Origin: Cymodocea nodosa
Taxonomy: Eukaryota > Streptophyta > Magnoliopsida > Alismatales > Cymodoceaceae
Direction of reading: 5' to 3'
Assembly (NCBI GenBank): GCA_036874045.1
Contig: CM072343.1
Location: forward strand, 16,636,001-16,700,000
DNA length: 64,000 nucleotides
The translations under genes were made by a program, and so were the position numbers. The notes beneath the pieces are model-generated. The model saw only the letters and a program-made list of their open reading frames with translations. It ran no database searches and was not told where the DNA came from. Of this stretch, positions 11,513 to 21,854 are shown piece by piece (the first letter of the stretch is position 1; every line of letters begins with the position of its first letter).

Positions 11513-13600
11513 TGTATTGTTGTGAAAAGTTAAATCAGAAACTTGTCTATTAGGCGATGCCAGAAAACTTTGATTTGTTTTTATGCTTATATTATTAAAT
11601 TCTTTTAGAAGTAAACAAACAACTTTTCACACAAATTAGATATTAAATCCAAATTGTATTTAAATTGCAAGTGCATAGTGTATATTATATTTGTGTGCAA
11701 GTACAGGTCGATCTCATAAAGATTAAGTAAGAATTGTATACTATTTTTATTTTTATATTGGAGTTTATATGTGTTTAGTTAAGCACTCCATTGAGTTACA
11801 ATCAACTCAATGGACTTAGTTCGTGGAGTTATGATTAATTCAATGGACTAACCTTGTGGACTTAAGTTAACTCTACGAGCCTACCTTTTCATTTAAATAT
11901 TATTATTTATAGAGGAATTCGGCTAACCATTAAGCGGTTCTACAGAATGTAAATAACATCAATTAAGCTCTTTAATGTTAGTTAATTTGAGATTTATCAT
12001 TAAGCAACACTAACATTCAGATATTCAAAACAGTAACCATTAAAGTCTTTAAGTATCTGGGACGAATCAATTTCAGTAAATAATAAAACTATTTTCTATT
12101 TTCTGAATCAAATAAACATAAAACATTCACAATACTAACAATGATAACATTAATCACAATACAAAACAAATAATAAAACACCTTAATACTAAATGTAAAT
12201 ATAGATAATTAGTTATTTTTAGTATTTTTGTTTTGATATGTTCTTGAAGATGAGCGAAAGGTGAAATGTAAAAATCTCTATCGATAGTAAAAACTTCTGT
12301 CACTACATGTGACATGATTACAACAGTTAAAATTTAATCACTTACAATCTTGCCTCCTCTCCCTATAAAATTGCGAACCAAGAATTGTAAGTTGATCTCC
12401 TCTTCAGCATATTGGCATCAACCCGAAACCAAGGCTAGAAGTTTTACGATCTCCTAAGATATGAGTTAGTGCTTAATGAAAATGGCTTCCCTTCCTACGA
12501 CGCGATCACTCATCACAATGGTTGTCAGTCACCGTATTTGGCTCAGAATCGACCCGACATCCGGAAAGTATCCTCATAGACCTCCGATGGTTGGTGATTT
12601 TGGTGGTGGTGTGGAGCTTCAGGGAACTTCTGACGCTTCCTGCAGTTAGCATAGTTCTCCACCTCTCTTCCTACCACACTTTCTTTCTCTTTCTTCTCTT
12701 CTTTTATATTTCCTTTAGTAGTAACTATTTTTGCTTAAATGATCAGTTAGATTTCCTTCATTCATATCAACGATGGTGATTTCTTTTTCATTCCACGAGT
12801 GAATTCCTACATGATACTTGCAATCGTGGGTTTTCTTCGTATTATATCTTCTCGTAATTCTTCTATTCTTGCACCTGCGAAACACATGACTAAACAAGAA
12901 AACTTATTTGTTTGTTAGTCATTTTGTAAAATTCGAATAGTTATCTATCTATGCATATAAAAACTCAAACTATTATCTAACTCTTCGATTTTTCATTATC
13001 GAATGCACATGGAAAACACGTGAAAACTTAAAACATTAAAACACACGTGTAGATAACTTAACTATACGAGTTTTTAACATAACTTTACGACTAAAATGAA
13101 ACGTTAACTATCTGAAAGTTTACATTACCTATTTCTACATAATACTAACACAACGCATTACCTTAGTATACTTTCAAGTAACTCAATGCGTATAGTTATG
13201 TTAACTTAACGAGTTAAACATGTATAGCTCACGTGACATAATAAAACATTTAAATTCAACACGTGCATAATTCTAACTTAACGAGTTCAAATATTTTGGA
13301 TACTTACAAACCTTAACTATACAATGCTCAGACACATTTCGGATAGTTAGCAGATAACTTACCGAACATTCACTTAAGTCATGCATTAAGGTTTCAACAC
13401 GTGTACTCCAAGAAATAATAATAAAATATTCTTTTAGTGTTTAAGACATAATTGTCCGATACATGAAATATAACTCTCTAAAATAACAGAAAATTCAAAG
13501 ACTTAGGAATTAAAAAGCTTGTAATTTACCGATAGTTCAGAAATGTACTTAATTATCATTAATTTCCTGATATTATGCAAATTCTTTCATTAAAGCATAT
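11513..13600 (-). repeat. 5' LTR of the Athila-like element, major part
   Basis: This LTR runs from TGTATTGTTGTG at 11513 to the insertion point at 13600; its missing 5' tip lies at 17194-17305. It carries the R/U5 hairpins (11785-11880), a CTTTTATATTTCC reverse TATA box near 12700 and U3 modules (13020-13450). A PBS-like remnant lies at about 11550-11575, within the LTR end. Confidence 0.8.
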
Positions 13601-13924
13601 TGTTTAGATTGAAAAAGTGCATATTATTAACGGTTAAATGATGGTTAATTGCATAATATTTAGCTTATCATATGAGAATTAAGCCATTATGTTATAATTG
13701 CACTGTTATATGCTTTAATTGAAGAATCTGCTTAATTTTGGGGAATTAATGTCAATTTAGTACATTTTTGAACTGTCGGTAAGTTGCAGGCTGTGAAATT
13801 CTTAAGTATCTAAATTTTCTGATATTTCGGACAGTTATGTTTAACAGACTGAATATGTTGGATAGTTATGTTTATATTGCCGAACAGTTATGTTTTGAAA
13901 GAATATTTTATTATTTCCTGAAGT

Positions 13925-14333
13925 ACACGTGTCAAAACCATAATGCATGACTTAAGTGAACTTTCGGTGAGTTATCTCTAACTATCTGAAATTGCAGTTG
14001 GACATCGGACAGTTATATGTGTAACCCTCCGAAATCTCTTTTTATTTATAAAATAGTTTTGGACACATGTCATGTTCTGGTAAAGTAACTTAAGTGGATT
14101 TTCGGTGAGTTAGCTGTAACTATCCGAAATGCATCTGAGCATCGGATAATTAGACCTGTAACTCTCCAAAATAGATATTAAATTGCTGCTAACACGTGTC
14201 GAGATTTGGTAGATTTACTTAAGTTATATATTGGTGAGTTAGCTCTAACTATCCGAAATGCATTTGAGCATCAGATAGTTAAGTTTATAAGTATCCGAAA
14301 TGCACCTGAGCATCAGATAGTTAAATTTATGCA
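13925..14333 (+). promoter_or_regulatory. three tandem U3 modules (138, 129 and ~140 bp) with G-box cores
   Basis: Modules begin at 13925, 14063 and 14192. Each has ACACRTGTC, then about 20-30 nt on ACTTAAGT, then a GGTGAGTTA motif, TAACTATCCGAAA (one base off in module 1) and a mirrored CGGATAGTTA-like arm. The CACGTG core is the plant G-box. The arrangement looks like a duplicated enhancer, which is an inference. Equivalent modules occur in the other LTR copies. Confidence 0.65.
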
Positions 14334-14554
14334 CGTGTTTTATAGTTAAATAAAGGAAGAAGGTACGTTGAGTTATCTGTAACTCCACGGACTATTTATT
14401 TTCTAATATGCCACTGTAGCAGTTGCAAAAACATGACAATTGGAAGAAAAACTACGATTGCATGTATTGCACAGGGAGAAGAAATCATCGCCGTTGATAT
14501 AAATAAAGGAAATCCAACCGATCATTCAAGCAGAAGCAGTTACTATTGAAGAAA

Positions 14555-14562
14555 TATAAAAG
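14555..14562 (+). promoter_or_regulatory. LTR TATA box
   Basis: TATAAAAG within the nested 5' LTR. The same box with the same flanks recurs in the plus-strand LTRs near 46770 and 47805, and inverted near 5155, 7515 and 12702. Conservation among diverged copies supports a promoter role. Confidence 0.6.
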
Positions 14563-15776
14563 AAAAGAAGAAAAAGAAGTGCGGGTGTGTGATCGATGGA
14601 CGACCAGTGTATACAGAGGAGGAGCACTGAGCTTTCTATAGACAGTATCGGTGATTCTCTGAAGTATCACACCAACCATCGTTACCACCACCATATCCAC
14701 CATTATTACCAACCATCGTAGGTCTGTGAGAATACTTTCTTGATGTCGGGTCGATTCCAAGCCAAACATAGTGCCTGACAACCACTGTGAGGAGTGATTG
14801 CGTTGCGGGAAGGGAAGTCATTTTCACCAAGCGCCGACTCATATTTCAGGAGATCATAAAGATTTTAGCCTTGGCTTCGGGTTGATGCCTGTATGCTGAA
14901 GAGAAGATTATCTTGCAATTTTAGACTCGCGATTCTATAGGGAGAGGAGATAGAATTGTAAGTGATTTAATTTTCAGTGGTGTAATCGCGTTGCAAGTAG
15001 TGTCGGAAGTATTTACTATCAAGTGAGGTTACTTTACATTTCATCTTTCGCCCATTTCCATGTTCATATTAAAACAAAAATACCAAAAACAATTTATCTA
15101 TGTTTGTATGTTGTATTTGAGTGTAGCATTGTTTGTGTTGTATCATGATTAATGTTATCTTTGTTAGTGTTGTGATTGTTTTATGTTTGTTTTAGTTTTA
15201 CAGTTTACTGAAATTGGTTCGTTCAAAAGACTTAAAGATTTTAATGGTTACTATTTGAATTATCTGAATGTTAGTATTGCTTAATGATAAATCCAGTGTT
15301 TACTAACATTAAAGAGCTTAATTGATGTTATTTACAATCTATGGAATCGCCCAATGGTTGGCAGAATTCCTTTGTAAATAGCAGTATTAAAAAGAAAAGA
15401 CAAGCTCATGAAGTTAACTTAAGTCCATGAGGTTAGTCTGTTGAGTTAGCCATAACTCAACGAACTTTATCCGTTGAGTTAACTATAATTCAACGGAGAG
15501 CTTATTGAATATATAAATTTGATTGTTAACAAACGGACAGTTCTAAACTTTTCAGCAATTCCCTATGGGATCGACCTGTACTTGCACACTGATACAATAG
15601 ACACTATGCACTTGCAGTTAAAGTACAAATTGGAATTAATATCTAAATTGTATTAAATGTTGTTTGTTTACTTCTAAAAGAAAGAATAGGCATAAAGATA
15701 AATTAACTAAGTAAAAACAGAAGTAACAAATCCAAGTTTTTCTAGTGTAGTGTTGGGAAAACACAAACAAGTTTTA

Positions 15777-15794
15777 TGGCGCCGTTGCCGAGGA
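15777..15794 (+). other. primer binding site, tRNA-Asp type
   Basis: TGGCGCCGTTGCCGAGGA differs at one base from the complement of the plant tRNA-Asp 3' end. It follows the LTR after a 7-nt spacer. Confidence 0.88.
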
Positions 15795-15878
15795 ATTGAA
15801 TTGAATTAATATAAGCAACTATTAGAGCTGTTTTGTTTTAATAGCTAGTGTTGTGTGTTTTCTTCTATAATTGAGAAT

Positions 15879-16925
15879 ATGGCATATGCTTATGCTCAAA
15901 GATTTCTGAAACCTGTAATTAGCATATGTGAATTCTGTAATTCTGAAGGACATGACATATCTGACTGTTTGAAACTGAGACGTTTACAGATGGTTAGATC
16001 CCATGAACAACAAATGAATTAACCTCAATATAATAGAGCCGAGTATGATAATCCTATAGTTTACCCAACTGATGGTCAGTATAGAATGTGTAATATGTTG
16101 AGAGACACAGAAGTTTGGGATAGGTATGACAGACTAGAGCGTAGTATAGAGCAAAACCTTGACAAATTGGAATATTTTATGTGTCAGCAACAAGAAGTCA
16201 ACCAATTAAATTATAAGGAAGCATATTCAGAACCTCAAAAGGATATAATTTACGAAACTGAAAAAACCATAATGAAAATTGATCAAAAATTGAGTGCAAT
16301 GAAATTAGATGATCTGGAAAGAAAACTAAAAGCATTGGATGAATATACAATAAAAATACAAGTTATGCAACAGGACAATGAAAATTATAATGTTATAAAC
16401 CTGTATAATTTGCAAAATACACAGCCAAAAGAAAATATTAATGCAAGAGAATTTAAAGAATGCACTTTAAAACTAAAAACAATTGAAGATCATAATTACG
16501 AAAATGATATACAAAAACATCATAAGAGTAATGAAAATCTGGAAGATGTATGTGTAACATTAAGATCTGGAACTGATATACCACCAAGAACTCAAAATGA
16601 AAATGATATGAAGGTGGATAAGAGTAAAAATCAAAATGATAATGAAAATGTAATAGATGAAAATCTAGAAATCACTGAAGAACAATCTGAATTTGCTAAT
16701 GAAGCTAAAAATGATCAAACAAATCAAATGAAAGAAAAAGAATCTTTGAAATCAAAATCTTTAGCACCCTATCTTGAAAGATTACAACAAACAATACCTG
16801 AAAAACAAGAAAAAATTAGAGAAATTTTTGAAAAAGTACAAGTTAACATTCCTTTGTTAGATCTATTACAGACAATGCCACCTTGTGTTAAATTTCTGAA
16901 GGATTGGTGTACTAAGAAAAGAGAG
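15879..16925 (+). pseudogene. gag of the nested Athila-family element
   Basis: It starts MAYAYAQRF with a CX2CX4HX4C knuckle (CEFCNSEGHDISDC) about 17 residues in. A TAA at 16020-16022 interrupts the frame where the minus-strand copy has Tyr. The rest is open from 16086: WDRYDRLE, then long Lys/Glu/Asn-rich, probably coiled-coil sequence, the block LAPYLERLQQTIPEKQEKI, and KDWCTKKRE. At 16921 it fuses into the 3' LTR, adding about 35 foreign codons before a stop at 17022-17024. As in the other copy, no capsid domain precedes the knuckle. Confidence 0.8.
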
Positions 16926-17193
16926 CTTATTGAATATATAAATTTGATTGTTAACAAATGGACAGTTCTAACTTTTCAGCAATTCCCTGTGGGATCGACC
17001 TGTACTTGCACACTGATACAATAGACACTGTGCGCTTGTAGTTAAAGTACAAATTAGAATTAATATCTAAATTGTATTAAAGGTTGTTTGTTTACTTCTA
17101 AAAGAAAGAATAGGCATAAAGATAAATTAACTAAGTAAAAACAGAAGTAACAAATGCATGTCTTTCTAGTGTAGTGTTGGGAAAACACAAACA
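16921..17193 (+). repeat. remnant of the 3' LTR (last 273 bp)
   Basis: Nearly identical to 15496-15769, the end of the 5' LTR, including the R/U5 segment and the ACAAACA tip. The sequence to its left is gag, not LTR. High identity to the 5' LTR implies a fairly young insertion. Confidence 0.85.
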
Positions 17194-17305
17194 CATATAA
17201 TAGTGCAATTATAACATAATGGCTTAATTCTCATATGATAAGCTAAATATTATACAATTAACCATCATTTAATTGTTAATATTATGCACTTTTTCATTCT
17301 AAACA
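17194..17305 (-). repeat. 5' tip of the interrupted 5' LTR
   Basis: These 112 bp are an inverted copy of the LTR start seen at 13601 and end in TCTAAACA. They begin with CATAT, the target duplication of the nested element. They complete the LTR broken at 13600, so the apparent terminal inverted repeats of 13601-17305 come from nesting, not from a DNA transposon. Confidence 0.85.
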
Positions 17306-18849
17306 GTAGTTTAAAGTAGTAGGAATTCTTTCAAAGAGTTAGAAGACTAACTATCCAAAATTAGAAGTCTTTTGGAAAGTTAGTAGGATAGTTGTTCAAA
17401 TGATCAGAATGTTAAGAAGTTAACTATATGGAAATATTCTAAAATCGAAAAGTTAGGAAGGTTGACTATCCAAAACTTAAGTCATTCAATTACACATGTG
17501 CAAAAATCCAGTTGGAAGCTTAAAAGGATTTTCAAAAAGTTAGGAAAGCTAACTATCTGAAAAATAGGAAGTTTCAAAAGATTACATATTTAACTATTTA
17601 AAACTTGAGTCATTCAAATACGTACGTGAAGAAAGTCAAAAATATTGAAAGTTAGCTATTCAAATTTTTGGTAAGTTAAAATAGGAAACTATCTGAAAAT
17701 AAGATAGAATCGGAGAGTTACTGTAGCTATCTATCCGAACTTAAGTTACTTAAATAAACACGTGCAGAAATCAGAAAATAGCAGTTAGAAGCTTAGAAGA
17801 AGAATCAGAAGATTACTGTAGCTAATTAATAGAAAATTGAAACACTTCAATAAGTTAACAGTTATAACCATCTAAAGTTAAAGACTCATGTGATAGGTAG
17901 TTGGAAGTTTTGAAAAGTGGCTTCGGAAGGTTTAGAATGCAACTATCCGAAAGAAGAAACTTTTCGGTGAGTTACATTTGTTAAGTGTTCGAACTTAAGG
18001 CACCTCACGTGCATGACTTAAAATCTCACGTGACAAACTTAAGGGAAGCATTTATCCATCAGAAAGTTACAAATCAATCATTTGGATTTTCGGAAGGTTA
18101 CAATTGTTAACTATCCAAAAATCAAAAGGAATTAGAAGGTTACATAAAAGATGGTAAACAAAATAGTAACTTACCAAATTTGGACCTAGCAATTTAGTAA
18201 GTACAATAGAATCAATCTGTTGAAGAGAAAATATGATCGTTGGACTTATAAGTATAAATACAAATAGATCATTCAATATCAGGTAGAGCTAACAAGTGAG
18301 ATTACATATACAATCACATATAGACATATAGTATACATTGCAGATCAACTACTGTTATAGAAGAAAGTTCAATTCAGATTAAATGCAACAAAGAATAGAT
18401 TGAAAGCTGGATTTACACGAAGTTTCTTAAAGCTCCTCATGTGTTGAAAGTTTGATCCAAGAAGGATCATTTGGTTCATGGCTTCATCCTAAAAGCTACA
18501 AGTTGTTGGTTTGAGTTTCGACCTAAAAACTCAAGAAGTTGGTTTACTGAAGTTTTTACCTGAAAACTTCTGAGTGGTTGGTTAGAGCTACAACTAGAAA
18601 GCAAGTGTATGTAAGTGTTGAAACACTTAGTGAAGCTCAAGTGAACTTTGGGGGTAGACTAGCCTAGTTGGTGAACTACCTAAAAATTCCCCTATGTTTT
18701 ATTTACATTTCCACTATGCATGATTTACTTGCTTGCTTAATATTTGTGCATATTGATTATTCAATACAGTTAGTTAAAACAGAAAAAGTTTAAAATTATA
18801 CATAGATCACCCTTCACTCTCCCCTCTAGTGATCCATAAGATTCTAACA
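17306..18849 (+). repeat. 5' LTR of the Copia-like element, start missing
   Basis: It matches 22085-23685 throughout. It ends AGATTCTAACA just before the PBS. TATAAATA lies at 18253-18260. The upstream half repeats TAACTATC(C/T)GAA, CTTAAGTCA and CACGTG-like motifs. Confidence 0.82.
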
Positions 18850-18851
18850 AT

Positions 18852-18863
18852 TGGTATCAGAGC
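18852..18863 (+). other. primer binding site, initiator tRNA-Met type
   Basis: TGGTATCAGAGC, the standard plant Copia PBS, lies 2 nt after the LTR end. Confidence 0.92.
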
Positions 18864-18901
18864 AGGTTCATCTTTACGTATAGATTTAACCATCTAATAT
18901 C

Positions 18902-20385
18902 ATGACATCATTTCACAAAGAGGGTCGAAACATCCATCGTCCTCCCCTATTTGATGGTATTAACTATAATTACTGGAAAAATAAGATGAAATGTTTCCTC
19001 GAAAGCTCAGATGTGAGTCTTTAGAAATTGGTAGTTCTAGAAACACCTATTTCACCCAATCATGAGGATGATTGAACTGAAGAGGATGAGACAATCCTCC
19101 AAATGGATGCTCAAGGATTGAATATTATTTATTGTGCTTTATCTATTGAATAATATAATAAAATTTCAACATGTAAATTTGCTGATGAGGCTTAGAACAC
19201 TCTTCAACTAACCTTTGAAGGAACCAACCAAGTGCAAAACACAAAAATCAGTATTTTACTTAGAAAATTTGAATTATTTAAAATGCTTGATGATGAAACT
19301 ATTATTAATATATTTTCTAGATTTACTAAGATTATTAATGACCTAAGAGGTTTGGGAAAATAATTTTTTGTCCGTAAACAAGTGTAGAAAATTCTTAAGA
19401 GCTTAACTATAAAATGGAAGCAAAAGTCCACATCAATACAAGATTCCAATGACCTCAACAAATACTCAATAGAATATCTAATTGGCAATCTGCTAGCCCA
19501 TGAAGTTCAAATGAAAGAATGGAAAGATGAGGAAGGAGGTGCTAAAAAGAAAACAGAAACGAAGAAAGAGCTGACCTTCCCTTCAACTCAAGAACTTCAA
19601 AGTTTAGATGAAGGTAAAGTTGTGCTATTGGCTAAAAAATTTAGAAAATAGATGAAGAAAAAGAACAAAGCCAACACATCAAAAAGTAATGCTCTAGTGT
19701 ACTTCAAATGTAAAAAGTAAGAACATATACAACTTGATTGTCTACTACAACTAGAAGAACAAAAAGAAAATGACATTGAAGGCTACTTGGGATGATAGTA
19801 ATTCTTCTAGTAGCTCATCTAGTTCAAATGAAGAGATACTAGTAAATGTGTGCTATATAGCACAAGAGGTATGTTCCACTTCATCTCAAAGTGATTTTGA
19901 TGTAGACAATGATAATTTAGATGTAAATATTCTTTTATCCACTATTGATAATGCAAAAATTATAAAAAGGAAATTAAGCATTTAACTATATGTTTAGAAG
20001 AAGCATATACTAAACTTGAAAAACTACATATTGAAAATAGAAACTGCAAGAATGATGAATTGATAAATGAAAATGAAAATTTGAAATTTGAAATTATTGA
20101 TCTAAAAAATATTGTGCATAAGTTTACCAATGGACAAAATGGATTAAATCAAATCATTGGTTCACAAAGATATAGCTCAAACAGATTTAACCTAGGGTAT
20201 GCTACTCCATAAGAAATACCTTACTATGGTGGTGTTATCCGATCCTATAAAGATGACACTACTGTATTTGCCATCAAAAGAAGATCTAAACCATTGTGGC
20301 TGCCAAAAGGCAATAAATTAAATATTTTCAAGACTAACACCTTTGAACCCAAGAAAGTATAGGTACCAAAATCTATTCCTGTTTG
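18902..20385 (+). pseudogene. Copia-type gag, many stops
   Basis: Starts MTSFHKEGRN; the plant Copia gag signature PPLFDGINYNYWKNKMK follows. A TAG stop comes after DVSL. Further readable blocks are LTFEGTNQVQ, LRKFELFKMLDDETI, a KKKNKANTSKSN linker, and a knuckle (YFKCKK, stop, EHIQLDC) lacking a clean CCHC. The end carries SQRYSSNRFNLGY and LWLPKGNK blocks seen near the gag-pol boundary of such elements. The longest open piece is 19770-19985. Packaging function is lost. Confidence 0.75.
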
Positions 20386-21840
20386 AATTGTAGGATTGTA
20401 TTATTCAAGGGGAGTAGCTAGTTTACAGTTTCAAATTATTATCTACAAATGGCCAAAACTTGAAGGTCAATGGAATAATCAATTAGAAAAGGTTGAAAAT
20501 TTGAAAATCAGTTATGAGAGAAACTATTTGGTATTACACGAGACATCATAAATTAGGATAAGATGCTACATATAGGTTATGTGGCAAATGTGCCTAAAAT
20601 TAGATTCATCAGAAATGGAAAATCTATGTAGAAAGATTACCATCTTCAAATCATCTTCTGCAAAATTGAAAGAACTCCTTGGGATAAAGATGATAAATGG
20701 TTGGAGATCAGAAGCTAAATGATTAAGAATCATTTATGATATTTGAGATTAAAAATTGGTACCTAGTTTAGTCAGTATCATAAATGACATTTTGCAAAAT
20801 AGGTGCAGTAAATCTATCTACAAAGAAAAGTATATAAGTAAGGGGAGAACTTGCTATACGAAGGAAATTCAAAATGTAGCTTTGATTTAAAAAGAAAGTT
20901 TAGAAAGAGAGCCTATAGTTTTTATTCAAAATCAACAAACCTCTATACAAATAAGAGGAAAGCAAAATCTACAAAAACAAGTACTATCAGAAAAAGAGGT
21001 AGAAATTGAAAATGATAAAAAAGAAAGCAACAGCTAGACTATAGTCTTCAATCTATCCTCTACATATGTTTGAAAGAATCTCTTGAAGGAGAGCTTATTA
21101 TTCAGAAACAGAATAACCTCTATACAAATAGGGGGAGAGCATGTGGCAGCAACTACAAATATTAACTACATTATTATAAATTAATACATTAACAATTGCC
21201 AGTTCATTATTTTCAGCTTTCATAGATGGTGCAATAAACAAATGAGACAAAAGAAGAAATACCACAAACTAAGAGAGCAATCATTGACATCTCAAAATTG
21301 ATATATCAACAACTAGTATCAAACAAGGATTGAGGTAATCAAGAGATTAATACTTCAATTGATGTAGTGCTCGAATAAGAAAGAGGAAAAGTAATACAAC
21401 ATCAAAGGGAGAGAAGTAAAAAGAATGCAGTTATGAATATATCCCAAAAATTGATATCAACACATAGACAATTGATATTAGATGCAAAATCAAAAATTGG
21501 TATTCGAAGAGATTAATGCAAATCAGAAAATTGATGTTTTAAATGTTTGATATTAGATAGGATAAAGGTAATCAGGAAAATAATGTCATCAAGTATTACA
21601 TCTTGACAAAAAGGGAAGAAAACTGTGAAACTCCTTTTATCTAATGACAAAAAAGGGGGAGAAGAATATGAAAATTATTGTATTAAAGTTCTCAGCACAT
21701 AGACAGGGGGAGAAATTAACTTTATTATATTGTACACACTGTAAATCTTTATTTTACTTATGCTCTATGTGATTCTCTGTATAGAAACAATCTAAGGAGT
21801 GAAATACATATAATTTAATGTAAATGATTTTGTCATTATC
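20386..21840 (+). other. internal non-coding region of the Copia-like element
   Basis: About 1.45 kb with stops in every frame and no pol motifs, rich in A and in short GGGGGAGA-type purine runs (near 20840, 21130, 21655 and 21705). It occupies the place where pol would be. Spacer sequence of this kind is known from large derivative elements. Confidence 0.55.
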
Positions 21841-21854
21841 AAAAACGAGGAGAT
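21841..21854 (+). other. polypurine tract
   Basis: A purine-rich run (AAAAACGAGGAGAT) directly precedes the TGTTAGAACC start of the 3' LTR, as required for plus-strand priming. Confidence 0.6.

Larger units (their letters stand above)
13601..15769 (+). repeat. complete 5' LTR of the nested element
   Basis: This 2,169-bp LTR starts TGTTTAGATTG and ends GGGAAAACACAAACA. U3 contains three tandem modules (13925-14333). TATAAAAG lies at 14555-14562. R/U5 has palindromic hairpins (15400-15500) and a segment (15552-15620) repeated in every family copy. It is the best reference LTR in the window. Antisense reading frames near 14485-14842 are shadows shared by all copies. Confidence 0.88.
13601..17193 (+). 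mobile_element. nested Athila-family element, gag only
   Basis: A 3,593-bp insert TGTTTAG...ACAAACA with perfect 5-bp TSD CATAT (13596-13600 and 17194-17198) lies inside an older LTR of the same family. It has a complete 5' LTR, a PBS, gag, and then only the last ~273 bp of the 3' LTR. The junction at 16921 sits on GAGAG, shared by the gag sequence and the LTR, so a microhomology deletion removed pol and most of the 3' LTR. It is the younger member of this pair. Confidence 0.87.
6307..17305 (-). mobile_element. Athila-like Ty3 retrotransposon, internally deleted, hosting a nested copy
   Basis: Minus-strand order: 5' LTR (17305-17194 plus 13600-11513), PBS for tRNA-Asp (11504-11488), gag, protease, reverse transcriptase, RNase H, then an abrupt join at about 8139 into a 3' LTR lacking its first ~170 bp. 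Integrase and the 3' ORF are missing. The 5' LTR is interrupted by a plus-strand relative at 13601-17193. Outer flanks differ (GCTTC at 6302-6306, GTAGT at 17306-17310), so the ends no longer represent one simple insertion. gag and pol carry multiple stops. Confidence 0.8.

Noticed and set aside
14485..14842. Recurring open frames in several LTRs (for example MSGTMFGLESTRHQES)
   Set aside because: They lie across the LTR promoter region in copies of both orientations, carry frame changes between copies, and have no known domain. More likely conserved LTR sequence than a gene, though the recurrence is notable.
13601..17305. Apparent DNA transposon with ~112-bp terminal inverted repeats
   Set aside because: The right inverted end is the tip of an older opposite LTR. 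CATAT duplications show that the insert really ends at 17193.
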